Of a DNA stretch of 64,000 bases, positions 24,362 through 32,233 are shown one piece after another; positions within the stretch are counted from its first letter, which is position 1; every line of letters starts with the position of its first letter. The stretch lies in IMG/VR virus record IMGVR_UViG_3300043540_000321, positions 124,001-188,000 of that record; one strand, given 5' to 3'. Under the pieces are notes generated by a model that saw nothing but the letters and a program-made list of their open reading frames with translations, was not told the origin of the DNA and searched no databases. The position numbers and the translations under genes were made by a program. The stretch is from a virus.

Positions 24362-24610
24362 ATGACTGAAAGTAAAACCAATATTACCGAAGAGCTACGA
24401 TCTCACTTTCAAGCGATCGTGTCTGGGAAATACGACAACTTCTGTCTGCTCTCGTGTTTCGTTAACGACGAACCCGGGGCAGCTATCTGCGCTGTAAGTG
24501 TCAGTGAAGAAGGAGAAGAGTTTGTTATCGAGCCTCTATTCGTGTCCGTCACACCCTCCATGAGGATTGTCGACCATGAGGGAAGGGAGGCGAGAGAAGA
24601 GAATGAGTGA
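24362..24610 (+). CDS. Conserved phage/plasmid-type unknown protein (82 aa)
   Basis: GAGGAAGAG lies just before the ATG. The sequence LRSHFQAIVSGKYDNFCLLS.. with PLFVSVTPSM and VDHEGRE recalls a small protein family common on plasmids and phages of many bacteria. Its function is not known. It has its own terminator-preceded unit and is coupled to the next gene by ATGA. Confidence 0.65.
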   Translation: MTESKTNITEELRSHFQAIVSGKYDNFCLLSCFVNDEPGAAICAVSVSEEGEEFVIEPLFVSVTPSMRIVDHEGREAREENE

Positions 24611-24719
24611 AGTAGAGCTATACACCGGCATTTTTGGCTGGAACAGAGCCGAGCGCATTACTGACCGGTATGGGTCGGTCAAACTGTTTAATAAGGAATC
24701 TAAAAATGGACATCTCTAA
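24603..24719 (+). CDS. Tiny unknown peptide (38 aa)
   Basis: GAGAGAAGAG precedes an ATG overlapping the previous stop. The product MSEVELYTGIFGWNRAERIT.. ends at 24719, overlapping the Cys-rich gene's start. Support is ribosome site and packing. Confidence 0.5.
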   Translation: MSEVELYTGIFGWNRAERITDRYGSVKLFNKESKNGHL

Positions 24720-24900
24720 GCAAGTTTACGAACTAGCCTTGATTGCTGTAGAAGAAAACGAAGATTGCGTGGGGTTCTGTCTAGCCTGCGGGACGGAGCA
24801 CAGTGATGTCGAACCCGATGCCCAAGAATATGAGTGTGAAGCCTGTGGCGAACCTGCCGTGTATGGTGCTGAGCAAATCGTTATTATGGGCGGGTTCTGA
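24706..24900 (+). CDS. Small zinc-ribbon-like protein (64 aa)
   Basis: AAGGAATC lies before the ATG. Two Cys pairs are spaced as in a zinc ribbon: C-LA-C-G near residue 25 and C-EA-C-G near residue 46. It may bind nucleic acid or a protein partner. The rest is acidic helix. Confidence 0.65.
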   Translation: MDISKQVYELALIAVEENEDCVGFCLACGTEHSDVEPDAQEYECEACGEPAVYGAEQIVIMGGF

Positions 24901-24906
24901 CGAACT

Positions 24907-25560
24907 ATGAAAATGACTGAAACTCAAACCCGGGTTAGCCTCGGGCGTTTACAGGAATTATTAAAGTCTACGTGGTTGCCTATTGTCGAAGGTCTGCACG
25001 ATGAATTCGACTACCTGGATATCTACAAAAATACGAAGCCTCATGTTGGCTACGAAGGATATATCCCTTTCGTTGATGGGGGAGCTGAGTTTTGGGTGAT
25101 GATTAGCTCCTGGGAGATTATTGAGAACTCTTGGTTCCAGACCACGATCGGGCCTGCGCTGCAAAAGTCCTTCTGGGATGAAGTTAATACAGCGGACGAC
25201 GCTGAGTCCGGCAAGGACGAAAAGTTCTTTGATGAGCAGCTAGATTACTACGACTCGTATGAGGCCGGTGTCTGGCTGAAATGCCGATGCTTGGTGGAAG
25301 AGTTGGAAGATGGGTCTTGGGAAGCTTCCTTCGATAGCTACCTCTGTGAAGATAATTACGGACGAGACTACATCTCCTGGCTGAGGTGCTACGGTGCGAA
25401 TCCTAACCAAACCGTCGGCGACTTCCTTGAGGTTGTCCACCAAAACGACTTCGAGACGGAAGAGGGTCTAGTGAAGTTCCTTCGGAATGTAGCCCAACAA
25501 CAGGTCGACTACCTTAAGCAGTTAAGAGATGGGATAGAGGAAAAAGAGGAGGAGAGTTAG
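24907..25560 (+). CDS. Unknown acidic protein (217 aa)
   Basis: The start is ATG with a poor ribosome site; a second ATG lies two codons in. The protein is strongly acidic and aromatic (GYEGYIPFVDGGAEFWVMIS; LDYYDSYEAGVWLKCRC) with a helical end. The GTG of the next gene overlaps its stop. No family recognised. Confidence 0.6.
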   Translation: MKMTETQTRVSLGRLQELLKSTWLPIVEGLHDEFDYLDIYKNTKPHVGYEGYIPFVDGGAEFWVMISSWEIIENSWFQTTIGPALQKSFWDEVNTADDAESGKDEKFFDEQLDYYDSYEAGVWLKCRCLVEELEDGSWEASFDSYLCEDNYGRDYISWLRCYGANPNQTVGDFLEVVHQNDFETEEGLVKFLRNVAQQQVDYLKQLRDGIEEKEEES

Positions 25561-26246
25561 TGGAAAGTCAACCTATCGGTGAGAAAGTTATGCACTTAGA
25601 CGACATTGTAAAAAGGTTCTTGCATACGAATGAGGTTTCCCTCAAGTACGAACTGGTCGAAGAGACAGAAGACTTTACAGTATTCCGTATACAACTTAAT
25701 CCCCTTCTGGAAGAAACTGCCCCCAAACGCTGGGAGTACTGTGTTTACATTCCAAGCTTGGATGCCTTCTACTGTGAAGAGACGGCTGACGATGCCATTC
25801 GGTTAGGACAGAAAATGTCCAAGGTCGAGATCATTTGCCCGAACGACATCTATAATGCCCCAGTTCTTTCTTCTAGAACTGCCCTATGGACTTTGACCGA
25901 TGGTTGGCATCGTCATTTGGAAGAGCTGCCTGATGGTTTCTTAGATGATATCGAGCAAGACCAGGTCTTGCTCAAGATCCACGTCGATGAGGACCTCGAT
26001 GGCGAACGGTGCATCCAAATTGGTTCTGTGTGGTTCCAAGACCATCCGGTTATGATCTATCGTCATGCCGGACGTGGAGGACATGACCAGTATGGACGGT
26101 TCATCACTGACCCCGTCCGATTTGAACAGATGATCAGTTATCTTCGAAGTCTGAAACAGCAAGTCGAGCCCGAGTACAACGTCTATGACCCGAACGAACC
26201 CTCTCTCGACTTGACCTACTTCTATGGGGTGTACTGGAACTTTTAA
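25560..26246 (+). CDS. Unknown protein, paralogue of 26515 (228 aa)
   Basis: GTG start behind GGAGGAGAG, overlapping the previous stop. It shares blocks with the 26515 product in the same order: CPNDIYNAPV, WHRHLEELPDGFLD, RCIQIGSVWF, PVMIYRHAGRGG, ISYLRSL and YDPNEPSLDL. A tandem duplication with divergence is clear. The blocks suggest one globular domain; function unknown. Confidence 0.7.
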   Translation: MESQPIGEKVMHLDDIVKRFLHTNEVSLKYELVEETEDFTVFRIQLNPLLEETAPKRWEYCVYIPSLDAFYCEETADDAIRLGQKMSKVEIICPNDIYNAPVLSSRTALWTLTDGWHRHLEELPDGFLDDIEQDQVLLKIHVDEDLDGERCIQIGSVWFQDHPVMIYRHAGRGGHDQYGRFITDPVRFEQMISYLRSLKQQVEPEYNVYDPNEPSLDLTYFYGVYWNF

Positions 26247-26254
26247 CAAACACG

Positions 26255-26521
26255 ATGACTAAAAGTTGCACCTGCTGGAAAATCCCAGATGGATTTCCAC
26301 CTGTTATGGGCGATGCCCTTTTTTCTAAACCTGGACAGAAAGGAACTAGCTGCGGCAAAGTTCACGCCCGAGGTGATGAAGGCTGCTGGATGTACATTAA
26401 CGACCGCCGTCCTTCAAGGGAGGCAATTTTAGAGGGAGTTCTAGAAGACAAGTCGCAGTACACATTAATTAGGTACTGCGAAGAGGTTTACGAAGTTGAG
26501 TTTGAGGATAAATCATGCTAA
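26255..26521 (+). CDS. Cys-rich unknown protein (88 aa)
   Basis: It lies between the two paralogues. Four Cys occur in the first half (KSCTCWKIP.., SCGKVHARGDEGCW). Its end (QYTLIRYCEEVYEVEFED) resembles the start of the 27351 protein (KYTLVKFRGERYKVEFLD), so a short module is shared. It overlaps the next start. Confidence 0.6.
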   Translation: MTKSCTCWKIPDGFPPVMGDALFSKPGQKGTSCGKVHARGDEGCWMYINDRRPSREAILEGVLEDKSQYTLIRYCEEVYEVEFEDKSC

Positions 26522-27156
26522 AGGAAGAAGTACTCAAGGAAGTATTTCCATACGCAGATAAGACGGAGCTTATAGAATGTGAGCTCGTATTTCAAAATGA
26601 AAACTTCGCAATCTTAAGTTTTCCGTCGAGTCTGCCTCTCCAAGACCGAACTTATGTGATATACGTCTTTAACGTCGAAGACTGGTTTGCAGAAAGTAGC
26701 TACGAAAAAGCGGTAGCCATCGGCGAGAAGTTAACTCACTCACTTCTCTGCCCAAACGATATTTACAACGCGCCGTACGAAGAAACTTATCACTTAGGTG
26801 TCTTAACCAACAGGTGGTACCTACACCTTCCAGAGTTGCCCGAGGGCTCGCTCGATTCTGTTGAGCAGACCAGAGTGATGTGTCGAACTCACATCAACGG
26901 CGAGAGATGCTTCATCGTCGGCTCCGTTTGGTTCGATGGCAAACCTGTAATGATTTACCGTCACGCCTGGCAAGGAGGTCGAGATGTGTGCGATCGCTTC
27001 ATCACAGAGGGGGAACTGTTCGACGAGATGATTCGATATCTGAGAAGTCTTCTCCCAGTAAAAGGTGAGAAAAAGGTCTACGACCCGAACGAGCCGTCTG
27101 TGGAATTGAGCAGGTTTTACGGACGATTTATAGAGGTTCCAAAAGGAAATGCCTGA
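26515..27156 (+). CDS. Unknown protein, paralogue of 25560 (213 aa)
   Basis: It overlaps the previous gene by 7 nt. The same blocks as in 25560 appear: CPNDIYNAPY, WYLHLPELPEGSLD, RCFIVGSVWF, PVMIYRHAWQGG, IRYLRSL, YDPNEPSVEL. Identity is moderate, so the duplication is not recent. It overlaps the DUF551-like gene. Confidence 0.7.
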   Translation: MLKEEVLKEVFPYADKTELIECELVFQNENFAILSFPSSLPLQDRTYVIYVFNVEDWFAESSYEKAVAIGEKLTHSLLCPNDIYNAPYEETYHLGVLTNRWYLHLPELPEGSLDSVEQTRVMCRTHINGERCFIVGSVWFDGKPVMIYRHAWQGGRDVCDRFITEGELFDEMIRYLRSLLPVKGEKKVYDPNEPSVELSRFYGRFIEVPKGNA

Positions 27157-27364
27157 GACGAACCAGTGGGTTAGCACAAGAGAAAGAATGCCGACGGAGT
27201 TTGGTCGTAAATACCTGATTTTCCATAGACACGACGAGCTCCAACTAGCGTATTTCGACGGAAAGCATTGGTGGGACCACGAAGATTCTGACTACGAATA
27301 TATGTCCTCGGTACTCTTTTGGATGGATGTAGAACTTCCTCGACGAATCTATGACCGACAATAA
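27149..27364 (+). CDS. DUF551-like small protein (71 aa)
   Basis: It opens W-V-S-T-R-E-R-M-P and ends VLFWMDVELP, the start and end signature of DUF551 proteins common in phages. Function of that family is unknown. It overlaps both neighbours, as is usual in this run. Confidence 0.6.
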   Translation: MPETNQWVSTRERMPTEFGRKYLIFHRHDELQLAYFDGKHWWDHEDSDYEYMSSVLFWMDVELPRRIYDRQ

Positions 27365-27812
27365 GAAATACACTCTTGTTAAATTTCGCGGAGAGCGCTA
27401 CAAAGTCGAGTTTCTCGACCCAGGGTGGGACGGCTGTCCTCTGTTCCTATTTGGACATGAGTTCGGTCCCACCCATCTTATTCGTGCTGACCATTATGGC
27501 TCGGCGTGGGAAGAGTGGTTAGATGAGCAACCACCCATTAAAAAGGATGACCTGTGGCTGGCGTATGGGTTCAACTCCGAAGATTCTTACAAAGCGTTCT
27601 GCCTCCTGTTCCAAATGGGATTGAAGGAGCAAGCCTGGGCGATCGCCAAGTCCGAGGGAATCGACGGGTCTGGCGTTTCAGTACCAGAGGACTATCCCCC
27701 TATCATCGAAGGGTATGACTACCAGCCCAACGCCACCGGCACTGGCATCGTGGATGTGGGACACTACGTTTGGGTCGCTCAACTCAGAAATGGAGAGTGG
27801 GTTCGTATATGA
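27351..27812 (+). CDS. Unknown protein (153 aa)
   Basis: The N-terminus (KYTLVKFRGERYKVEFLD) repeats the module ending the 26255 product. A helical centre with NSEDSYKAFCLLFQMGLKEQ follows, then a beta tail (VWVAQLRNGEWVRI). It is coupled to the next gene by ATGA. Confidence 0.65.
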   Translation: MTDNKKYTLVKFRGERYKVEFLDPGWDGCPLFLFGHEFGPTHLIRADHYGSAWEEWLDEQPPIKKDDLWLAYGFNSEDSYKAFCLLFQMGLKEQAWAIAKSEGIDGSGVSVPEDYPPIIEGYDYQPNATGTGIVDVGHYVWVAQLRNGEWVRI

Positions 27813-28027
27813 GTGAGCTAGAAGAGGCAATTAAAGGCTGGGAAGAGGCTGCTCAGCACGAAGAAGCAGTGTTTAAGGGAACCAACGGTCGACTTGGCAA
27901 CCTCAACCTTGCGAATACCTGTCGGCGGGCAGCCGAAGCTCTGAGAATTCGGCAGAGGACTGGGAAGGTTGTTTGTGTCTGCCACTTTCTACCCTATGAA
28001 GCTTGTCGGAGGTTAAAGGGAAAATGA
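27809..28027 (+). CDS. Small helical protein (72 aa)
   Basis: The start is the ATG in the ATGA overlap. The sequence EEAIKGWEEAAQHEEAVFKG.. RRAAEALRI is a helical hairpin with a Cys/His end (VVCVCHFLPYEACRRL). Function unknown. Confidence 0.6.
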   Translation: MSELEEAIKGWEEAAQHEEAVFKGTNGRLGNLNLANTCRRAAEALRIRQRTGKVVCVCHFLPYEACRRLKGK

Positions 28028-28123
28028 AAGAGGTCGAGTGCCTCAAGAATTGATTGATAGGAGCGATCACTTTTCAGACCCGCCTATTTGCCAGCATAGA
28101 AGCTGAACCATTTGGGCACTCGT

Positions 28124-28300
28124 ATGAAGGTTAAACTCTCTCCGGAGTTGAAAACAAAACTCATCTCCTTTATCAGCACCTACGCGATCGCATTTTTCAC
28201 AGGCTCCGTCAGCGACTTGGGTGTGTTGGGTGCCACCCTTCAAGAGCTGGCTGACCTGGTGAAGGCTGAGGACGCTAAGGAAAATCCCAGCAAGCAGTAG
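28124..28300 (+). CDS. Small unknown protein with one hydrophobic helix (58 aa)
   Basis: The ATG has no clear ribosome site; a TTG 12 nt upstream is an alternative. A central segment (LISFISTYAIAFFTGSVSDL) may be membrane-embedded and the end is charged. A strong terminator follows. Confidence 0.5.
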   Translation: MKVKLSPELKTKLISFISTYAIAFFTGSVSDLGVLGATLQELADLVKAEDAKENPSKQ

Positions 28301-28319
28301 TTTTCTCGTAGATGAAAAG

Positions 28320-28350
28320 AGGTAGCCGGCGGCGGCTACCCCTTTTTTTT
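28320..28350 (+). terminator. Intrinsic terminator
   Basis: GGTAGCC / GGCTACC stem with the loop GGCGGC and a TTTTTTTT run. Confidence 0.85.
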
Positions 28351-28366
28351 ATTAAATGAACCGTTC
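28348..28366. promoter_or_regulatory. TTTATTAAA plus GAACCGTTC composite
   Basis: TTTATTAAA (28348-28356) is followed 1 nt later by the dyad TGAACCGTTCA (core 28358-28366), at the 3' end of the minus-strand gene. This is the reverse order to 10791, so the pairing is not a fixed promoter layout. Confidence 0.4.
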
Positions 28367-28370
28367 AAAC

Positions 28371-29156
28371 TTACAACTTGAATTTGCGAAGAGCCAGCTT
28401 AATAGCCGCATTGTGAGCTTCGTCAAGGTCGTCGACGTAAAGACGAGGTGTCATGTCCTCAACGTACGCCACCGCTCTTAGACCCTCTTCCTCAGGAATG
28501 TAGTTGCGCCCAATAGAGGAGTCCCCTGAGACACACTCCCAGACTCGTACCATCTCGGCCTTACGGAGACCGAAGAGTCCTAAATAGACATGGTCTGTCC
28601 ACTTGGCGTATCTCCCTTCAGGGTCATTTTGCTGCAAAAAGTCCGTATATCGTTTACGACAGAGAACTCCTGCATTTCGAGCTTCCATCCATTTAGTTGT
28701 AGCTCGGCTGTCTTTCGCGGTGTAGACACCCTTAATAGCCGTATACGCTTCAGCGTAGAAACCTTTAATCGCAAACCACCGAATAAAATCTACAAGCTTT
28801 CTCTTAAGACTCTTGTCTGTTTTACCGGGATTGACTATAAGGTCTGCTGCTAGGTCAAACCAATCTGAAGCTTCGATAACTGTATATGAGTTACGGTCAG
28901 CTCCAAAGATTTGCATCACCCTCAAACTCTTACCAGACGGGAGTTCGAGACAGTCGTAACCGTCTTTCTGAATCACCCATCTTGAAAGAGTCGACTGGGC
29001 AATACCGATATGTCTCTCAGCCATTCGAAGACCAAAACCGACAGAAGGTTGCCCTTCTCCTAACCCATTTGGGTCAACAACTATCGCTTCAAACTCACGA
29101 CCTTCAAAAACCAGTTTGATACGATCGCCTTGTTCACAGTGAAAAGAAGATGTCAT
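28371..29156 (-). CDS. Unknown protein, possibly a phage-type regulator (261 aa)
   Basis: The start is taken at MTSSFHCEQ, behind AAGG. An in-frame ATG further upstream (29228) would add 24 residues. There is a beta-rich start (IKLVFEGREFEAIVVDPNG), then ERHIGIAQSTLSRWVIQKDG, which looks like a helix-turn-helix. The C-terminal half has KRYTDFLQQND and VYLGLFGLRKAEM. Build and length suggest an antirepressor or DNA-binding regulator, but no family is certain. It is transcribed against its neighbours. Confidence 0.6.
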   Translation of the reverse strand: MTSSFHCEQGDRIKLVFEGREFEAIVVDPNGLGEGQPSVGFGLRMAERHIGIAQSTLSRWVIQKDGYDCLELPSGKSLRVMQIFGADRNSYTVIEASDWFDLAADLIVNPGKTDKSLKRKLVDFIRWFAIKGFYAEAYTAIKGVYTAKDSRATTKWMEARNAGVLCRKRYTDFLQQNDPEGRYAKWTDHVYLGLFGLRKAEMVRVWECVSGDSSIGRNYIPEEEGLRAVAYVEDMTPRLYVDDLDEAHNAAIKLALRKFKL

Positions 29157-29344
29157 ACTAACCTTAGTCCAGGCCATACCTGGGCGAGTCGTCACTGGAC
29201 AGGTGTGTGTTACCTCCCAGTGGCGCATTTTTTTGTCTTTTCTATTCTAATAAGCCAGATTAGTCATTAACCGGACAGTTCAGAAATCAGCAAATGCACA
29301 CCTATCAGCTAGGTGCTAGGATTAAGCTGGATTAGATTTGGGTA

Positions 29345-29489
29345 CCTTCGATGCCTGAAGGCGTTGAGCAAAGCAAACCCGATCGACCTCCTCGAAGTCC
29401 TTTGCATTGTTAGGAGGATACCTCTGATGCCGTTAGGCGATGGTTATAACCCAATCGAACTCCTGGAAATCCTTTGTACTGTTAGAGGA
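29345..29489 (+). repeat. 72-bp leader repeat, two imperfect copies
   Basis: Segments AACCCgATCGAcCTCCTcGA (from 29376) and AACCCaATCGAaCTCCTgGA (from 29448) begin matching blocks 72 bp apart. Each ends in a ribosome site and an ATG (AGGAGG-ATG 29427; AGAGGA-ATG 29499). The leader of the 29499 gene seems duplicated in frame (72 = 24 codons). Confidence 0.65.
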
Positions 29490-29498
29490 ATACTAATC

Positions 29499-29828
29499 AT
29501 GGTCTCTCCTGCTGATTTCAACTCTCACCTGGCCGCCTACGAGCAATCTGTGCTCGATCTGATCGACAAGACCAAAACTCAAGTTGACGAATACTACCAG
29601 AACTTGATTGCTAAGGCTGTAGCTGACGCGATCGCTCCTTTCCAAGCCAGCATTGATGCAGGCGACACTGAACTGGGTAAGGCTCTGGCCGCAGTCCAAG
29701 CAAAATTGGGTGCGATCGTTCCCGCTGCTCAAGCTCTGCCTACTCCTGCCCCTGTGGTAGCTGCTCCTCCCGAAGCATCTGCTCCTGTAGCTCCTGTAGC
29801 TCCCGCTGCTCCCGCTGCTGGTCAGTAA
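29499..29828 (+). CDS. Helical Ala/Pro-rich protein (109 aa)
   Basis: The start ATG follows AGAGGA; an in-frame ATG at 29427 with AGGAGG would add 24 residues encoded by the duplicated leader. Helices (LAAYEQSVLDLIDKTKTQVD.., AVADAIAPFQASIDAG) are followed by a Pro/Ala/Val tail (APVAPVAPAAPAAGQ). It resembles the 18904 product in build. The strong leader and terminator suggest high expression. Function unknown; a structural or DNA-coating role is possible. Confidence 0.65.
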   Translation: MVSPADFNSHLAAYEQSVLDLIDKTKTQVDEYYQNLIAKAVADAIAPFQASIDAGDTELGKALAAVQAKLGAIVPAAQALPTPAPVVAAPPEASAPVAPVAPAAPAAGQ

Positions 29829-29874
29829 GCTATAATGGACACAATGTCCTAGAGTTATTCAAACTCAACACGCT

Positions 29875-29906
29875 AAACCCTGGGTTTACAGACCCAGGGT
29901 TTTTTA
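29875..29906 (+). terminator. Intrinsic terminator
   Basis: AAACCCTGGG / CCCAGGGTTT with a TTTTT tail. Confidence 0.85.
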
Positions 29907-29918
29907 AGGAGAAATTTT

Positions 29919-30293
29919 ATGGACTTTTTACCGGAAGAGCTGACAAAAGAACCCATCGTCGACCTGATTAGACTCTTCGAGTCTCGCCATCAAGCGAGCA
30001 TCGACTCCTTCTGGAGAATCAATAGACAATGCAGAGTTAATGCAGGTCGCGATGTTGCTGTTGAAATTTTCTATAGCAACACTACTCGGTATGTTCAAAT
30101 TTACGAACGGGGTAGTGATGAGTATTTCCTCTACGCTCTGTTACAAGGTGGCATTCGGATTTTAGGAGCGAAAGCAAAGTCTATAGATTTCGTCATCAAT
30201 CTGTTAGAGACAGCGGTTGACCACTTCGACCACCGTTATCAGTTCGTCGATCCAGACCGTCCGGTCGTTGACTCTGCCGTTGGAGTGTCTTAA
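29919..30293 (+). CDS. Unknown protein (124 aa)
   Basis: AAGGAG lies before the ATG. It is an alpha/beta protein (PIVDLIRLFESRHQASIDSF.., RYVQIYERGSDEYFLYALLQ). Its last 98 nt overlap the 3' end of the minus-strand Bro-N gene, tail to tail. Function unknown. Confidence 0.65.
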   Translation: MDFLPEELTKEPIVDLIRLFESRHQASIDSFWRINRQCRVNAGRDVAVEIFYSNTTRYVQIYERGSDEYFLYALLQGGIRILGAKAKSIDFVINLLETAVDHFDHRYQFVDPDRPVVDSAVGVS

Positions 30294-30816
30294 ACGCGGC
30301 ATGACTTCGCGGGTCTATGAAAGAGTGGTGAATCTGATGCAGACTTTCCCTCAAAATGTTGCGGATGGTCAGCCGCAGCTCTTCGTCTTGATCGGAGCGG
30401 TTCTCCTGAGCTAAGTGAATAATGTTCTTCACCACGTCCAGGCGACGTTGGATCTCCTCCGGACAGACCAGGGGTGCGTGTCCTTCCTGCTCCTCTCGCA
30501 TAGGCGACAAAATCTCCTCAAAGACCCATTTCCACAGCGGGAGGGCGAGAGGAGACTTGCTGCACCCAATCACATAGTACAAACCGCCCTCAAGCAGGGT
30601 ATAAACGGACTGTTCGCCGGATGTTGTCTGAACCACTCTGAGCGATTGCCACTCTTTGGGCACTTTTGCCATTAAAGGGGCGATGGCCTCATTTCGACGA
30701 TCTTTCACGTCGTAGAGCAGAGGCAAAATATCGCTGGCAAACCATTCAGGCTTATCAATGGTTCCTATGAATCGAATGCTGTATTGCCCCTGGAAGACAA
30801 AAGTTTGTGGAAGCAT
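30196..30816 (-). CDS. Bro-N domain antirepressor-like protein (206 aa)
   Basis: The N-terminal 100 residues follow the Bro-N pattern: FVFQGQYSIRFIGTIDKPEW-FASDI, then GEQSVYTLLEGGLYYVIGCS and WKWVFEEILSPMRE. Bro-N domains bind DNA and form the N-terminal part of many phage antirepressors. The remainder is helical, with a basic, probably disordered tail that overlaps the + strand gene 29919. A GAACTGTTC dyad lies 8 nt upstream of its start, so it may be controlled by the factor that binds these dyads. Confidence 0.8.
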   Translation of the reverse strand: MLPQTFVFQGQYSIRFIGTIDKPEWFASDILPLLYDVKDRRNEAIAPLMAKVPKEWQSLRVVQTTSGEQSVYTLLEGGLYYVIGCSKSPLALPLWKWVFEEILSPMREEQEGHAPLVCPEEIQRRLDVVKNIIHLAQENRSDQDEELRLTIRNILRESLHQIHHSFIDPRSHAAFKTLQRQSQRPDGLDRRTDNGGRSGQPLSLTD

Positions 30817-30824
30817 TTTTTTTT

Positions 30825-30833
30825 GAACTGTTC
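30825..30833. promoter_or_regulatory. GAACTGTTC dyad upstream of Bro-N gene
   Basis: A TTGAACTGTTCAA dyad 8 nt before the start codon of the minus-strand Bro-N gene, inside an AT-rich 240-nt region (30817-31056) that holds no gene. Candidate operator. Confidence 0.4.
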
Positions 30834-31056
30834 AAGATTTGCCTCCATTCTGCCAAAATTTGAGACTTCTGAAAATAGGGAATTTGAGCCATTTTCCTTT
30901 TTTTAGAGAAAAACCAATATAGGACCCAGCGCGATTTTTTTCGAGATCTGAATTTTTTCCAATTTCGCCTACTAAACAAAATCGAACGATTTTCAAGGCG
31001 ATGACTTTCGCTAAATTGGAGGTAGGTGATTCCTTATTTACTTATAGTGCAGAGTT

Positions 31057-31875
31057 ATGAAACTGAAATTCGCGTGGTGGCAACTGTTTGGGTGTGTTTT
31101 AGGGATTGTTGCGACGACTGTTCCGGCTGACACCGCCGTCCTTTATCACGAACCCTCTGACAATGGGGGCTATGGGTACGTTGACCATCGTGAAGACTTC
31201 CATCGGGAAGCCAGAGTCTTTTACAGAAACGGATTACTCCTCAGAGAGCATCCAGGCTGGGGCGAGGTGTTTGGACATCTTGACTACCTCGATCGCATTG
31301 TTGTGATTCAGTGTGCGGGCAGACATAAGCATCGTCCCTGGGTGAAGGTCTACGTTCCGCAGTTAGGTGTGGTGGGATATGTCGCGGCGAACAATCTCGA
31401 GCAGACCTTCGCAGACCAATGCCCAGGATTAATAAAACCGTGGGATGAGATCGCCGGAGGCCCAGACTACTGGAGAAACGTCGGTGATCGAGATGGGGAC
31501 GACAGCGATTGGTATCGAACGGGTAGACATCACCATCACCGCCGTCGTGATTGTGACGATCCTTGCGAAGAGCAAGAGCCTAAGTGCGATAATGGAGCTG
31601 TACCACAGCCTGCCCCTTCTCCATCTCCATCTACTCCACCCGACAGAGATGATGGGGGAGCTAATATCTTTCGTTCGCAGCGTCGTGTTCCAATTCATAA
31701 TCGATTCGATTTACCTGTTGATGACGATGGCTGTCCTCGAGTTACTGCTATTGTTTCTGAGGATAATCTCTCAAACCTAGCTGAGGTTAATGACCTTAGC
31801 TGCGATATCCAGACTGCGTGTTATCGGCAAGAGTTAAAGACCTACCATAGGGTGCCCGCCAGCCCTCTGCTCTAG
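31057..31875 (+). CDS. Exported SH3-like protein, His/Arg-rich linker (272 aa)
   Basis: A signal peptide (KLKFAWWQLFGCVLGIVATTVPADT) leads to a beta-rich domain (VVIQCAGRHKHRPWVKVYVP.. GVVGYVAANNL), which reads like a bacterial SH3 domain. A His/Arg/Asp linker (RHHHHRRRDCDDPC) and a Pro/Ser stretch follow, then a C-terminal domain with paired Cys. It is likely secreted or periplasmic, perhaps binding cell wall. No ribosome site is obvious. Confidence 0.65.
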   Translation: MKLKFAWWQLFGCVLGIVATTVPADTAVLYHEPSDNGGYGYVDHREDFHREARVFYRNGLLLREHPGWGEVFGHLDYLDRIVVIQCAGRHKHRPWVKVYVPQLGVVGYVAANNLEQTFADQCPGLIKPWDEIAGGPDYWRNVGDRDGDDSDWYRTGRHHHHRRRDCDDPCEEQEPKCDNGAVPQPAPSPSPSTPPDRDDGGANIFRSQRRVPIHNRFDLPVDDDGCPRVTAIVSEDNLSNLAEVNDLSCDIQTACYRQELKTYHRVPASPLL

Positions 31876-31910
31876 AACTGAACAGTTAAACAGGAACAGG
31901 GTTTGTATAA

Positions 31911-32220
31911 ATGTCCAGTGCTGTTTGGAAAGTACCGACCGATAACAATGTCGAGGCAAACATTACAAGAAATTGGCACTCACAACCATGAGTAATTTCG
32001 TTTTTGTATTGGATACGAATCGAAAACCTCTGACTCCTTGCAAACCTTCAAAGGCGAGAATGCTATTGAAAGCGAGCAAGGCAGCAGTTTTCCGGCGGTA
32101 TCCGTGTTGAGGGGCTGACAGTAGACCTTAACTGTGAAACTGCGCCTATCCGCTATACCTTAAAAGACTTCAAGTATACCGTTGCTGAAGACGCATTAAG
32201 TCATGCCACAACGCAAAACT
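31911..32220 (+). pseudogene. Remnants of a small gene broken by IscB-type debris
   Basis: The fragment MSSAVWKVPTDNNVEANITR.. (from 31911) stops at 31991, where the IscB stump starts. After the stump, an open frame LTVDLNCETAPIRYTLKDFK.. runs to a stop near 32220. These could be two ends of one disrupted gene; that is inference. Confidence 0.35.
31988..32110 (+). pseudogene. IscB N-terminal stump (40 aa)
   Basis: MSNFVFVLDTNRKPLTPCKP.. KARMLLKASKAAVFRRYP is the N-terminal PLMP segment of IscB, the RNA-guided nuclease of IS200/IS605-type elements. It ends at a stop after 40 residues; RuvC and HNH domains are absent. It overlaps the end of the 31911 fragment. Confidence 0.8.
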
Positions 32221-32233
32221 GAGCGGTCACGTA

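Noticed and set aside
28488-28853. Plus-strand frames opposite the 28371 gene
   Set aside because: Antisense shadows of a well-formed minus-strand gene.
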